From: Nakamurella lactea DSM 19367
Lineage (GTDB): Bacteria > Actinomycetota > Actinomycetes > Mycobacteriales > Nakamurellaceae
DNA length: 64,000 nucleotides
Assembly: GCF_000426645.1 (NCBI RefSeq)
Contig: NZ_AUFT01000011.1
Span: 1 to 64,000 of the forward strand
Reading direction: 5' to 3'
Part shown: piece by piece, positions 52,744-62,330 of the stretch
How the letters are laid out: every line of letters starts with the position of its first letter
Numbering within the stretch: position 1 is the stretch's first letter
The notes under the pieces: model-generated
The model's database searches: none
The model's input: only the letters and a program-made list of their open reading frames with translations
What the model was told of the DNA's origin: nothing
Position numbers and translations under genes: made by a program

Positions 52744-53541
52744 TCACCGGCCGGTCCATTGCGGAGCACGCTTCTGCTGGAATGCCAGCAGTCCCTCAAC
52801 GGAATCCGCGCTGTCCAATGCGGCCATCAGCTCCACCGACCGCTGCGACTGCGCCTGCCGGGCAGTCAGGTGGCTGGTGGTCGCGACCATGTGCTTGATG
52901 GCCCGGATCGACGTGGGCGCACAGGCAAGCACGTCGGCGACCCAGCGATCCACCGCCGCATCCAACTCGGCGGCCGGCACCACCTCGTTGACCAGACCCA
53001 TCCGGTACATCTCCGCGGCCGGCACCCGGCGGCCGGTGAGCAGCAAGCCCATTGCCTGGGTGTGCGGTACCCGTCGGACCAGCTGGGCGATCCCACCGTC
53101 GAGCGGCAACCGGCCCACCCGCGGTTCGGTGAGCCCGAACTGCGCGTGGTCGGCGGCGATCACGATGTCGGCGCCGAGCACCATCTCCATCCCGCCGCCC
53201 AGGGCGTACCCGTTGACCCGGGCGATCACCGGGACAGGCAACGACTCTCGCATGCTGAGCCCACCGAAACCGTCCGGGCTTCTGGCGGCCCAGTACTCCA
53301 GGCCGGTGCGGTCAACGGCCGCCGCAGACATGTCCGCGCCGGTGCAGAACGATCGGTCGCCGGCGCCGGTGAGCACGGCGACGTGCACCTGCGGGTCGCC
53401 CTCGATCTGCTGCCAGATGTCCGTCAGCGCCGCCTCGGCCGCCGAGTCCAGGGCGTTCAACACGGCCGGTCGGTCCAGCGTGATGCGCGCGACGTGACCG
53501 TCCAGCACGTACCGGACGCCGGTCGGGGTGGTTGTCGTCAT
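52744..53541 (-). CDS. Enoyl-CoA hydratase/isomerase family protein
   Basis: 265 residues. Crotonase fold with the oxyanion-hole strands FCTGADMSA and GYALGGGMEMVLGADIVIA, and Glu in TEPRVGRLPLDGG. Likely hydrates an unsaturated acyl-CoA. Its ATG overlaps the CoA-transferase stop (ATGA). Confidence 0.9.
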   Translation of the reverse strand: MTTTTPTGVRYVLDGHVARITLDRPAVLNALDSAAEAALTDIWQQIEGDPQVHVAVLTGAGDRSFCTGADMSAAAVDRTGLEYWAARSPDGFGGLSMRESLPVPVIARVNGYALGGGMEMVLGADIVIAADHAQFGLTEPRVGRLPLDGGIAQLVRRVPHTQAMGLLLTGRRVPAAEMYRMGLVNEVVPAAELDAAVDRWVADVLACAPTSIRAIKHMVATTSHLTARQAQSQRSVELMAALDSADSVEGLLAFQQKRAPQWTGR

Positions 53542-54758
53542 ACCCGCGCCGCCGCGTCGGCCACCTGTTCCCGGCCACCGGCCGGGCCGGCGCCGCCGTC
53601 AGCGTCACCCTCACCGAGCAGTTCGGCGAGCACCTCATCGGTGTGCTCACCCAGCCGCGGCGGCCGGTGCCGCACCCGGGCCGGGGTGGCGGACAGGTGC
53701 ACCGGCGAGGCGACGGCCCGCATCGGCCGACCCTGCGGATCGGAACCGATCTCGACAATCATGCCGTTGACCGCTGTCTGCTCGTCGGCGAGCGCCTCGG
53801 CCAATTGCTGCACCGGCGCCGACAAAAGGTCCTGCCCTTCCAGCCGCGCCATCCAGTATTCGGTGGTGTTGGTAGCGAACCGCTCGCGGAAGATCTGCTG
53901 CAACTCCGGCTTCGCCGCGATCTGCAACTCAAGCGTCGCCAGATCCGGTCGCTCCGAGAGATCCTCGGTCAGTTCGAGCGCAATACTGATGTCGCGCAAG
54001 GGATTCTCCTTGAACGCACCGACCATCACCAACGCGCCGTCGGTCGTCGGGAACACACCGGACAGCGGCATCGCTCCCCAGTTCACCTCGAAGCCTCGGT
54101 TCAGCTGCATGCAGGCCTCCTGCATCTGCGCCGAAAGCATCGAGTCGTACAGCGATACGTCGACCTTCTGCCCGCGACCGGAGCGCTCCCTGGCCAGCAG
54201 TGCCAGCAGGATGCCCTGGACCAGATGCATTCCGGCAGAGAAGTCGCCCATGGTGGTGGCATAGATCTTGAATTCGTCGTCCGGGTCGGGCCTGCGGTAC
54301 ATCACTCCCGAATAGGCCTGAGCGAGAATGTCCTGGCCGCCCTTGTGCCGGTACGGCCCGCTGTCGCCGAACCCGGTGCCCTGCGCCCAGATCAGCCGCG
54401 GGTTCTCCTTTGCCAGCGCCTCGTAGCCGAATCCCATCCGCTCCATCACCCCGGGCCGGAAGTTCGACACCACCACGTCGGCCTTGCGGGCCAGTGCCAG
54501 CACGGCCTGCTTGCCCTGCTCGTCGCGGGTGTTCAGCACCACGGATCGCTTGTTGCGGTTCAGCGACCAGAAGATCGGATCATGTTCCCCGCCGTCCGCC
54601 CGGAACGAGGTGCGTGACAGGTCACCGCTTCCCGGCTTCTCGATCTTGATCACGTCGGCGCCGAAGTCTCCCAGCACCTGCGTGGCGCACGGCCCCAGCA
54701 TCACCTGGGTGAAGTCCAGCACCACGACACCGTCCAGCGGCTGCACCTGCTCGGTCAT
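53538..54758 (-). CDS. Class III (CaiB/BaiF) CoA-transferase
   Basis: 406 residues. Starts PLDGVVVLDFTQVMLGPCATQVLGDFGADVIKIEKP, the typical N-terminus, with the catalytic Asp in TMGDFSAGMHLVQGIL. Activates a carboxylic acid as CoA thioester, providing the hydratase substrate. Coupled at both ends by ATGA overlaps. Confidence 0.92.
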   Translation of the reverse strand: MTEQVQPLDGVVVLDFTQVMLGPCATQVLGDFGADVIKIEKPGSGDLSRTSFRADGGEHDPIFWSLNRNKRSVVLNTRDEQGKQAVLALARKADVVVSNFRPGVMERMGFGYEALAKENPRLIWAQGTGFGDSGPYRHKGGQDILAQAYSGVMYRRPDPDDEFKIYATTMGDFSAGMHLVQGILLALLARERSGRGQKVDVSLYDSMLSAQMQEACMQLNRGFEVNWGAMPLSGVFPTTDGALVMVGAFKENPLRDISIALELTEDLSERPDLATLELQIAAKPELQQIFRERFATNTTEYWMARLEGQDLLSAPVQQLAEALADEQTAVNGMIVEIGSDPQGRPMRAVASPVHLSATPARVRHRPPRLGEHTDEVLAELLGEGDADGGAGPAGGREQVADAAARV

Positions 54759-56167
54759 GAACCCAACTCCAATTCCTCATCGATCGTCGCGTTGGCCGAC
54801 GGGACATCCCCTGGGTCGGCCCCCTGCTCGCGCATCCCGGCCTGGACCAGCGATGCCGGGACGTCGCGCACCAGGTCCCCGGAGCTCACCGCCAGGGCGC
54901 CGGCGATGCCTGCCGCCTGCCCCATGGCCATACAGGGCGGGATCTCCCGGGACATCCGCTGCGCCTGCGGCGAGGCCGAATAGTGTCGGCCGGCCACCAG
55001 CAACTGGTCGACACCGCGCGGCAGCAATGCCCGGTACGGCGTGTAGTAGTCCCGGCCCCGCGCCACCGAATCCGCGAAGTGCCGCCGGGTGGTGATGTCC
55101 TCCTTGGTGACGACATATTCTCCCTGCAGCAACCGGGTCTGCCGGACCCCGATCTGCTGCGCGACATCCAGCAGGTAGCAGTTCTCGAATCCCGGCAGAT
55201 CCTGCCGGATCAACTCCAAGGCGGACGCGATCCGTTCCCGCGCCTCGAATTCGGCCATCGTCAGCGAGACCGGGTCGGCGCCGTCGAATCCGGTCAGGTG
55301 CGGGCAGTTGCACCACACCACGCCGGGGGACGGCGTCTTGAGCCACCACAGTTCCCACGCCCCGCCGAGCAGCCGCTTGATCTTCCGGTTGATCGCCCGG
55401 GTCTCCCGGGGGTTGGCCTGCTCGTAGGCCTCGGCGGCGTCGGTGTCCACTCCCGCCAGCCGGAAAACCAGAGTCACCAGGTACTTGTCGTGGACGAACT
55501 CCGCACCCGAACGCGACGCGACGTCGATATCGCCCGTCGTGTCGATGACCACCTCACCGCGGATCGCCTGCGGCCCGGACTTGGTTTCCACCACCACGCC
55601 GGTCATCCGGCCATCGGTGACGATGGGTTGGGAGAACCAGCTGTGCAGGCGAAGGTTCACCCCGCTGTCCTGGACGAGGTCGTTGGACACCCGCTTCCAG
55701 CCGTCCGGGTCGAAGGAAACGGCGTAGCAGATGGGCTTGGGGGTGACGTGCGACTGGAAGTCGAACGTCCCCCACCTGCCCCACTTCGCCCACATCTCCG
55801 GAGAGGAGAACCGCTCCGACTCGGGCGGGCTCACCGCCAGACCGTACTTCTCCAGCCGCTCCACGTACTCCGCAACGATGCCGGTCACGGTGATCTCGCT
55901 GCCGTTGCACATGTCGTCCAGCACCAGCACCATGCCGCCGGAAGCCAGCCCGCCGAGCGAGGAATAGCGCTCCAGCAAGGTGACCGAGGCGCCGGACCGG
56001 GCGGCTGCGACGGCCGCGCTCACCCCGGCCGGCCCGCCACCTACGACGATGACCTCCGACTCCGCCACCACCGGGACGTCGCGGGACGGCAGCGTCACCG
56101 CCGTGACGGCAGCGACCGCCTCGGTGTTCTCGTCCACGACGTCGTCTGCGTCAGTGATGGCATTCAC
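54755..56167 (-). CDS. FAD-dependent oxidoreductase
   Basis: 470 residues. Rossmann motif VIVVGGGPAGVSAAVAAARSG (about 40-60), the FAD_oxidored family's second block (VVIDTTGDIDVASRSGAEF) and a C-terminal IPPCMAMGQAAGIAGALA. Substrate not inferred. GTG 56167 overlaps the permease stop (GTGA) with AGGAGG upstream; the longer frame is rejected. Confidence 0.9.
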   Translation of the reverse strand: MNAITDADDVVDENTEAVAAVTAVTLPSRDVPVVAESEVIVVGGGPAGVSAAVAAARSGASVTLLERYSSLGGLASGGMVLVLDDMCNGSEITVTGIVAEYVERLEKYGLAVSPPESERFSSPEMWAKWGRWGTFDFQSHVTPKPICYAVSFDPDGWKRVSNDLVQDSGVNLRLHSWFSQPIVTDGRMTGVVVETKSGPQAIRGEVVIDTTGDIDVASRSGAEFVHDKYLVTLVFRLAGVDTDAAEAYEQANPRETRAINRKIKRLLGGAWELWWLKTPSPGVVWCNCPHLTGFDGADPVSLTMAEFEARERIASALELIRQDLPGFENCYLLDVAQQIGVRQTRLLQGEYVVTKEDITTRRHFADSVARGRDYYTPYRALLPRGVDQLLVAGRHYSASPQAQRMSREIPPCMAMGQAAGIAGALAVSSGDLVRDVPASLVQAGMREQGADPGDVPSANATIDEELELGS

Positions 56168-56982
56168 GCGGCCTCCTTGGCGTCCCAGGTCACAACAAGC
56201 TTTTCGATAATTCCGATGACGGCGAAGAACAAGGTCGCGAAGATTGACGCGACGATCATGGTTGCCCACAGCAGCGGTACCTGGAAGTTGTAGGTCGCCT
56301 GAATGATCAGGTAGCCGAGACCCTGCTGTGATCCGACCCATTCCGCGACGATGGCGCCGATCACCGAGGAGGTCGCCGCAATCTTCAGTGCCGAGAAGAG
56401 GTACGGCAACGATGCGAAGATGCGCACCTTGAAGAACACCTCACGACGACTTGCCGACAGCACCCGGAGCAGCTCCAGCGATTGCTTGTCGACGGCCTGC
56501 AGCCCGCGCACCATGTTGACCAGTGTCGGAAAGAATGAGATGAGTGCGGCGATAATGATCTTCGGAGAGTATCCGTACCCCAGGATCACCACCAGAATGG
56601 GAGCGATCGCCACGATCGGGACCGTCCGAATGAACACCGCAACCGGGAAGAATGCGCGCTCAGCCGTCTTCCAATGCACGAAGATCACGGCCAGGGCGAT
56701 GGCGACGATATTGCCGGCCAGGAACCCGAATACCGCTTCCAGCACCGTCGGCCAGAGGTTGGCCAGCAACGTCGAGTAGTCGTCCTGGAAGGAACCCAGT
56801 ACGTCCAGCGGCGAGGGAACGATGTACTTCGGGATCGAGAACACCGCGACGATCACCCACCACAGCGCCACCAGCCCGACGATCGCGGCCACCGGTGGCA
56901 CCGCCTTGCGCAGGATGTTCCGCCGCCGTGGCGGCGTCGACGTCGGCGATCGATGCGAGAGTTCCGCGGTTGCGCTCGTCAT
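56164..56982 (-). CDS. ABC transporter permease (TauC/SsuC type)
   Basis: 272 residues, about six membrane helices. The EAA loop appears as SRREVFFKVRIFASLPYLFSALKIA. Family imports nitrate, taurine, sulfonates, thiamine precursors or similar. ATGA overlaps with both neighbours. Confidence 0.92.
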   Translation of the reverse strand: MTSATAELSHRSPTSTPPRRRNILRKAVPPVAAIVGLVALWWVIVAVFSIPKYIVPSPLDVLGSFQDDYSTLLANLWPTVLEAVFGFLAGNIVAIALAVIFVHWKTAERAFFPVAVFIRTVPIVAIAPILVVILGYGYSPKIIIAALISFFPTLVNMVRGLQAVDKQSLELLRVLSASRREVFFKVRIFASLPYLFSALKIAATSSVIGAIVAEWVGSQQGLGYLIIQATYNFQVPLLWATMIVASIFATLFFAVIGIIEKLVVTWDAKEAA

Positions 56983-57770
56983 GACTGCTCCAACAGATGC
57001 CGCAGCCGGCTGGCCAGGGCGGAAAACTGTGGTAGATCGCGGGTTTCGGACCCCCGCGGGTAGGGCAGGTCGATATCCACGATCTCGCGGATCCGTCCCG
57101 GGTGTGCCGACATCACCACCACCTGCTGGGACAGGAACACCGCCTCCGGAATCGAGTGGGTGACGAACACCACCGTCGTGCCCGTCTCCTGCCAGATCCG
57201 CAGCAACTCGACGTTGAGCCGGTCGCGGGTGATCTCGTCCAACGCGCCGAACGGCTCGTCCATCAGCAGCACCCTTGGCTGGCAGATCAGCGCCCGCGCG
57301 ATCGCCACCCGCTGGCGCATGCCGCCGGAAAGTTCGTGCGGATAGGCATGTTCGCGGCCGGCCAGCCCCACCAACGCGAGCAGGTCCTCCGGCGAGTTTG
57401 CCTGCCTACCCTGTGGCACCCCGCCCCCGACCTCCAGCGGCAGCCGGACGTTCTCGACGGCAGTGCGCCAGGGCAACAGCGCGGCATCCTGGAAGACGAA
57501 TCCGATGTCCCGTCCCAACCGCCGCTGGTGCGGGGTCGCGCCGAGAACGTCGACGCCGCCGGTGCTCGGATCCAACAGGTCGGCGATGACCCGCAGCAGC
57601 GTCGACTTCCCGCATCCCGACGGTCCGAGCAGGGAGGTGAAGCCACTCGCCGGTAGCGATGCTGTCACCCCGTCCAATGCGGTGACGACGCCCCTGTCGG
57701 TGTGGAAGGACACGCCGACGTCCCGCAGGCCGATGGTGCCCGGCTCCGTCATCGTCGCCGGCGCGGTCAT
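56979..57770 (-). CDS. ABC transporter ATPase (TauB/SsuB type)
   Basis: 263 residues. Walker A GPSGCGKST, Q-loop FVFQDAALLPW, signature LSGGMRQR, Walker B VLLMDEPFGALDE and switch His in THSIPEA. Start at ATG 57770, overlapping the binding-protein stop (ATGA). Confidence 0.94.
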   Translation of the reverse strand: MTAPATMTEPGTIGLRDVGVSFHTDRGVVTALDGVTASLPASGFTSLLGPSGCGKSTLLRVIADLLDPSTGGVDVLGATPHQRRLGRDIGFVFQDAALLPWRTAVENVRLPLEVGGGVPQGRQANSPEDLLALVGLAGREHAYPHELSGGMRQRVAIARALICQPRVLLMDEPFGALDEITRDRLNVELLRIWQETGTTVVFVTHSIPEAVFLSQQVVVMSAHPGRIREIVDIDLPYPRGSETRDLPQFSALASRLRHLLEQS

Positions 57771-58868
57771 GCCTTGCCCGCCTTCGGACGCTCCCCTGCG
57801 GTCGCCGTCAGAATATCCAAGGTCATCACTTCGTCGACCTTCGGCGTTGCCCCCTTGAACTGCTTCATCTGTGCCCACAGATCGAGCTGGGACTGCCAGC
57901 TTTCCGTGCTCATGATTCCCCAGCCGTCTTTCGCGGTGTCATCATTGAACATGTACGTCATCAGTTTCTTGCCGGCCGCAACCTGGGCGTCCTTGTCCAG
58001 TCCACTGAATTGCTTCATCAGCAGGTCCACGGCCTCGTCCGGGTTCTGCCTGGCGTAATCCCAACCCTTCGCGGTCGCAGCGACAAACGCCTGAAGATCA
58101 CTGGCGCGATGTTCGATGGTGTCGTCTGTCGCGATGTACAGGTTCGCGTACGACGCGATACCGGATTCGCCGATCGTCATGGTCAGGTAGTCGTCCCCGA
58201 GCGGCGCATAGGACTGCAAATTGGTCGTCCAACCCGTGAACACGTCGATCCGACCGGTCACCAGCGGGGTCACATCGCTGCCCACCACCTGGACATTGAC
58301 CTGCGACGGATCGATGTTGTTCTTCTCCAGCACTGCCTGCACCAGGACCTGACCCGTCGACTGCGTGCCGACCGTCTTTCCGATGAGATCTTCCGGCCTT
58401 TGCACCGGATTCTTGGGCAGTGAGAGCATCGCCCATGGCCATGACTGCAGCCCGCTGGCGAATGCCTTGATCGGCACCCCCTGCGAGCGGCCGAGCATGA
58501 CAGCCGGGCTGGAGGATGTCTGCGCGAACGTCACCGCGCCGGAGGCAGTGGTGGTGATCGGGTCGATGCTGGGGCCGCCCGGCCGGAAGGTGAGATCCAG
58601 CCCGGCTTCGGCGTACCAGCCCTTTCTGGAGCGCGACCACGTCGCCGAGAGCGCCGTTGTCGCCGACCCAGGCGATCTGGTAGTCGACCTTGCTCTTCGC
58701 ACCCGAGCCGCTCGCGGCGGCCGAACCGGTTGCGCCGGCAGGCGTTTCGTCCGCGCCGCAGCCGGCGAGCAAAGGGACGCCGAACGCGGCGCCGGCCGCC
58801 ACGGCGGCGCCGCCGGTGAACAGCCGGCGGCGAGAGATGATGAGCGGGTGCTTGTTGTTCGCAGGCAT
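57767..58868 (-). pseudogene. ABC transporter substrate-binding protein, frameshifted
   Basis: Full gene would encode ~365 residues of the SsuA/TauA/ThiY family. The N-terminus has a Tat signal (SRRRLFTGG), lipobox LAGC and KVDYQIAWVGDNGALGDVV in one frame from ATG 58868. The rest (WYAEAGLDLTFRPGGPSID and on) is in the next frame. The switch lies at a GGGC run at 58619-58622; one base there would restore the frame. Either a real inactivating mutation or a sequencing error. GGAG precedes the start. Confidence 0.8.
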
Positions 58869-58995
58869 GTCGGACTCCAAAGCTCGAGGGGATACTGTCC
58901 ATCGATCGACGACAGGATGCCGACGATCTCGCGAGTGGTGTCGATATGGGTGGTGCGTGCCGCCAGGCTGCTGGAGCCGGACGGCGGGTGGTCCA

Positions 58996-59604
58996 CTAGA
59001 ACGTGGGTGGCGTGATCACCCAGATTGCCTTCACGGTGGTGTCACCGCGATTGGAATACCAGTGCGGAGTGGTGCTGGCGTACGTGATGGAGTCGCCGGG
59101 TTCCAGTTCGTAGGGAACCCCGTCGAGCCAGACCGTGTGCTGGCCTTCGAGAATCAGTCCGAATTCTTCGCCGGCGTGCTGAAAGGGCGTCGCTTCCGAG
59201 TTGTATCCGGGTGGTTCCTCCACCCAGACCACCTCCAACGCATGCTTCAGGGACGGCGTCAGCAATTGATGCATCGCCCCGGAAGAACCGTTGTGCGGGT
59301 CCAGGTCCCGGCGAGCGCCTGCCCGTACGACAGGCGAAGTCCCGTCCGTGGTGTACAACAACCGAGCGAACGGAACGTCCAGCGCATGGGCGATCTGGAC
59401 GAGCGTGTTGAACGAGGGGTTGCCCTTGCCACGCTCCAACATGCTGATGTGCCCGACGGAGACATCGGACAGCTCAGCCAATTCCTTGATCGTGCGGCCC
59501 TGCTGTTCGCGGATGGCGCGTAGCCGGGAGCCGATCTGCTCCATCAGTTGCCCGGCGGCCATCGGCGGGCCGGCGGCGTCCAGGTCTACGTGGTCCACCG
59601 GCAC
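58996..59604 (-). CDS. XRE-cupin transcriptional regulator (PuuR-like)
   Basis: 202 residues. N-terminal HTH (IKELAELSDVSVGHISMLERGKG, about 39-61) and C-terminal cupin (about 110-195: EFGLILEGQHTVWLDG, YELEPGDSITY, HWYSN). Such regulators bind a small metabolite in the cupin. Likely controls the importer operon downstream, and itself through the repeat at 59633-59659. Confidence 0.88.
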   Translation of the reverse strand: MPVDHVDLDAAGPPMAAGQLMEQIGSRLRAIREQQGRTIKELAELSDVSVGHISMLERGKGNPSFNTLVQIAHALDVPFARLLYTTDGTSPVVRAGARRDLDPHNGSSGAMHQLLTPSLKHALEVVWVEEPPGYNSEATPFQHAGEEFGLILEGQHTVWLDGVPYELEPGDSITYASTTPHWYSNRGDTTVKAIWVITPPTF

Positions 59605-59632
59605 CTCCCTCGTCGGGCTTCAGAACGATGCG

Positions 59633-59659
59633 GTTCAGTGTCAGTGAACTTCTTCACTG
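59633..59659. promoter_or_regulatory. Operator candidate upstream of the XRE-cupin gene
   Basis: Two overlapping inverted repeats: GTTCA...TGAAC (59633-59649) and CAGTGAA-CTTC-TTCACTG (59642-59659), 29-55 bp before the start. Confidence 0.45.
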
Positions 59660-59714
59660 TGTCAAGACCCTCGGTGAAACTTCCGCTTACCGGCGCCGTA
59701 ACGACAGGGCCCGG

Positions 59715-60491
59715 TCAGAGGTGATGCAGCATTCCGCCGTCACAGCGCACCGCAGACCCGGTGACGTACGCCGCCGACTCGGAGCACAGGAAGGCCGCCA
59801 CCGCACCGAATTCGGCCGGTGTGCCGTACCGGCCGGCCGGAATCAAGGTGGCGGCCGCGGCCGCCACCTCCGCCGGCGCACGCCCCTCGCGTTCGGCGCG
59901 CGCCGCATCCAGGCTCTGCACCCGATCGGTGTCGATCCGCCCCGGCAGCAACATGTTCACGGTCACGCCGTCGGCCGCAACCTCGCTCGCCAACGACTTC
60001 ACATACGCAGCGAGAGCCGACCGGCCCACATTGGACAACACCAGCCCCCCAATGGGTTCCAACACGCCGCTGGACCCGACGGAGAGGATGCGGCCCCAAC
60101 GCCGCTCACGCATCCCGGGCAGGACCTGCGCCACCAACGACTGCTGGAACACCAAAAGGGACTCCATCGCGGCGCGCAGGTCATCCGCATCGATCTCGGT
60201 CGCGGTGGCGGGCCTTGGCCCGGGACCATTGAGGACGGCGATGTCGAGCTCCGCGCCCAGTGCCGCACGAGCGGACTCCACCAGTTCGCCGGCGGCACCC
60301 GGCGTCGTGACATCGCACGGCGCCGCGACCGCGTCGGGCAGACTCGCCGCGAGCTGCTCGGCCATCTCCGCCCGCCGCCCGCTGATCACCACCCGCGCGC
60401 CCTCGGCCGCCAGAGCCTCGGCGGTTGCCCGACCGAGGCCACCGGTCGAGGCGCATACCAAAGCAGTCCGCCCACGCAGTCCCAGATCCAT
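59715..60491 (-). CDS. SDR-family oxidoreductase, atypical active site
   Basis: 258 residues. TGGLGRA nucleotide motif, NGPG in place of NNAG, and a C-terminal YVTGSAVRCDGG. The usual YxxxK reads SNVGR, so the catalytic Tyr and Lys are replaced; this occurs in a BKR-like SDR subgroup. AGGAG precedes ATG 60491. Faces the FadR-type regulator. Confidence 0.85.
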   Translation of the reverse strand: MDLGLRGRTALVCASTGGLGRATAEALAAEGARVVISGRRAEMAEQLAASLPDAVAAPCDVTTPGAAGELVESARAALGAELDIAVLNGPGPRPATATEIDADDLRAAMESLLVFQQSLVAQVLPGMRERRWGRILSVGSSGVLEPIGGLVLSNVGRSALAAYVKSLASEVAADGVTVNMLLPGRIDTDRVQSLDAARAEREGRAPAEVAAAAATLIPAGRYGTPAEFGAVAAFLCSESAAYVTGSAVRCDGGMLHHL

Positions 60492-60691
60492 GATGCCACT
60501 CCTGTTCGTCAATGTGTCATGTCGGTCGGGCCGAGAGTAGCCGCCCACTCAGGAATCCGAGCCCCACACTGACACCCGAGCCCGCCCTGCGACAAGGGGT
60601 GTCCCCCTTCACATCTCACACCGCGTCGCCCGAACGCCGCTGGTGACATCGCCGACTCTTGCCCTCGGCGCCCGAGTGTTCTACGGTAGTC

Positions 60692-60705
60692 GTAACACGT
60701 CATAC
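60692..60705. promoter_or_regulatory. Possible FadR/GntR operator
   Basis: GTAACACGTCATAC, imperfect palindrome GTAnnACGTnnTAC, 15 bases before the regulator's GTG and between divergent genes. Form resembles FCD-type GntR operators. Confidence 0.3.
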
Positions 60706-60719
60706 CAGTTGGAGTCAGC

Positions 60720-61475
60720 GTGACAGAACATCCAGCAGAGCTTCCGGATCGCTCGCAACGTCCGCGCGAGAGCGCGCCGGAGTGGGTCCGCGATGAAATC
60801 CTGAAGTGGATCGAGCAGGGCACCTACAAGCCCGCCGATCCGCTGCCCTCCGAGCGCGAGCTCCAGATCATGTTCGGCGTGAGCCGGGTGGTCGTCAGGG
60901 AAGCCATCGTCCGGCTACAGGCAATCGGCCTGGTGAAGGTGGAGCACGGTCGCGGGAGCAGCGTCAATGCCACCCTGCCGGACCTGATGCGCGGGCCGTT
61001 CCGCGTCTGGCTGGACCTCAATCGCGACGAAGTGGTCAACCTGCTGAAGCTCCGCCGCGCGCTGGACGGGCTCGCGGCGGAAGAGGCTGCGGCGGCGGAC
61101 GAAGGCCCGATCGAAGTGATCGTCGAGCGGGAACAGGCATTCGCCGCGGCAGTGGCATCCGATGCCGATCCCGTGCGGCTGGTGACCCTGGACAAGGAGC
61201 TGCATGTGGCCATCGCGAATGCGGGCGGCGTACGCATCGTTGCGCAGCTGTTGGGCGATCTGGACGCCAACTCTGCCAACATCCATCGCACCAGCATGGC
61301 GATGCCCGGTCGGCCGGCGGCATCGGTGCGCGATCACCGGGCAATCGTGACGGCCATCAAGGACCGCAACGCGACACGGGCCCGACGCGCAGCGGAGCGG
61401 CACGTCGAAGGGACCATCGCGCAGGTCCAAGCGGTTCTTGCAGAGCAAACCAATACATCGGCCGTACCGAGCTAA
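60720..61475 (+). CDS. GntR-family regulator with FCD domain
   Basis: 251 residues. Winged helix (LPSERELQIMFGVSRVVVREAIVRLQAIGLVKV, about 42-75) and FCD effector domain (LLKLRRALDGLAAEEAA, FHxx-like DKELHVAIANA, VRDHRAIVTAIKDRNA) with metal-binding Asp/His residues. Probably a repressor of the 61.5-62.7 kb genes and perhaps of the SDR. GTG start with TTGGAG upstream. Confidence 0.9.
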   Translation: MTEHPAELPDRSQRPRESAPEWVRDEILKWIEQGTYKPADPLPSERELQIMFGVSRVVVREAIVRLQAIGLVKVEHGRGSSVNATLPDLMRGPFRVWLDLNRDEVVNLLKLRRALDGLAAEEAAAADEGPIEVIVEREQAFAAAVASDADPVRLVTLDKELHVAIANAGGVRIVAQLLGDLDANSANIHRTSMAMPGRPAASVRDHRAIVTAIKDRNATRARRAAERHVEGTIAQVQAVLAEQTNTSAVPS

Positions 61476-61523
61476 TTCGGTCGGTCGCCGAACCCGTCAT
61501 CCAACCCAACGATGGAGAACACG

Positions 61524-62330
61524 ATGCCCCGTACCTTTACCCTGTCGTCCCTGTTCGGCGTCGACCGTCCCGTTCTCGGCGGCATGCTGCTGCCTCCCCT
61601 GCTCGGCGCTCCACGGTCGACGATGTCCGTCTTCGAGATCGCCGATCGTGCCGTCGAGGAGGCCCGTGCCTTCGAGGCGGCCGGGGTTCGCGGGCTCACC
61701 CTGGAGAACGTCGGCGACAATCCTTTCCCGCGGGACACCGCCGCAGACGAGACCATCGCGGCGTTCTCGATCGTCGCCGCGGCCGTGAAGCGTGCCGTCG
61801 ACCTTCCCATCGGGATCAACGTCATGCGGAACTCCTGGAGCGCGGCGATGGCGATTGCCGCTGCGGTGGAAGCACAATACGTGCGCATCAACGTTCTGGG
61901 GGACGCGCTGGTCGCCGATCAAGGCATCATCCAGGGCTGTGCCAGTGAGTTGCTCCGCTACCGCAAATACCTGGGCGCGGAAAATGTTCGGATCTTCGCC
62001 GACGTCGACTGCAAGCACGGCGGACCGCTCACCATCCGCCCGCTCGAGGTGATCGCACGCGACACCGCCTACCGGCAGATGGCCGACGTCCTGCTGGTGA
62101 CAGGCCCCGACTCGGACACCCCGCCGCAGGTGTCGGACATCGAGACGGTCAAGGCCGCGGTACCGGACGTGCCCGTGGTCATCGCCAGCGGTATGAGCGA
62201 CCAGTCGCTGGATCTGGTCAAGGCCTGCGACGGCACCACCATCGGCACCTTCGCCCGCGGCTGGGACATCAACGGCCCGATCGATCACGAAATCGTCAGC
62301 ACCTTCGTCGCCAGCGTGCGGGACCTGTGA
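61524..62330 (+). CDS. BtpA/SgcQ-family protein
   Basis: 268 residues. TIM-barrel family pattern: GGMLLPPLLGAPRS, GVRGLTLENVGDNPFPRD, LPIGINVMRNS, YVRINVLGDA, IFADVDCKHGG. Members include BtpA and sugar-operon proteins of unclear activity. ATG 61524 has GGAG six bases upstream; ATG 61512 is possible. Confidence 0.8.
   Translation: MPRTFTLSSLFGVDRPVLGGMLLPPLLGAPRSTMSVFEIADRAVEEARAFEAAGVRGLTLENVGDNPFPRDTAADETIAAFSIVAAAVKRAVDLPIGINVMRNSWSAAMAIAAAVEAQYVRINVLGDALVADQGIIQGCASELLRYRKYLGAENVRIFADVDCKHGGPLTIRPLEVIARDTAYRQMADVLLVTGPDSDTPPQVSDIETVKAAVPDVPVVIASGMSDQSLDLVKACDGTTIGTFARGWDINGPIDHEIVSTFVASVRDL

Noticed and set aside
59761-60540. Plus-strand frame of 259 codons opposite the SDR gene
   Set aside because: The minus strand encodes a clear SDR; the plus frame is its shadow.
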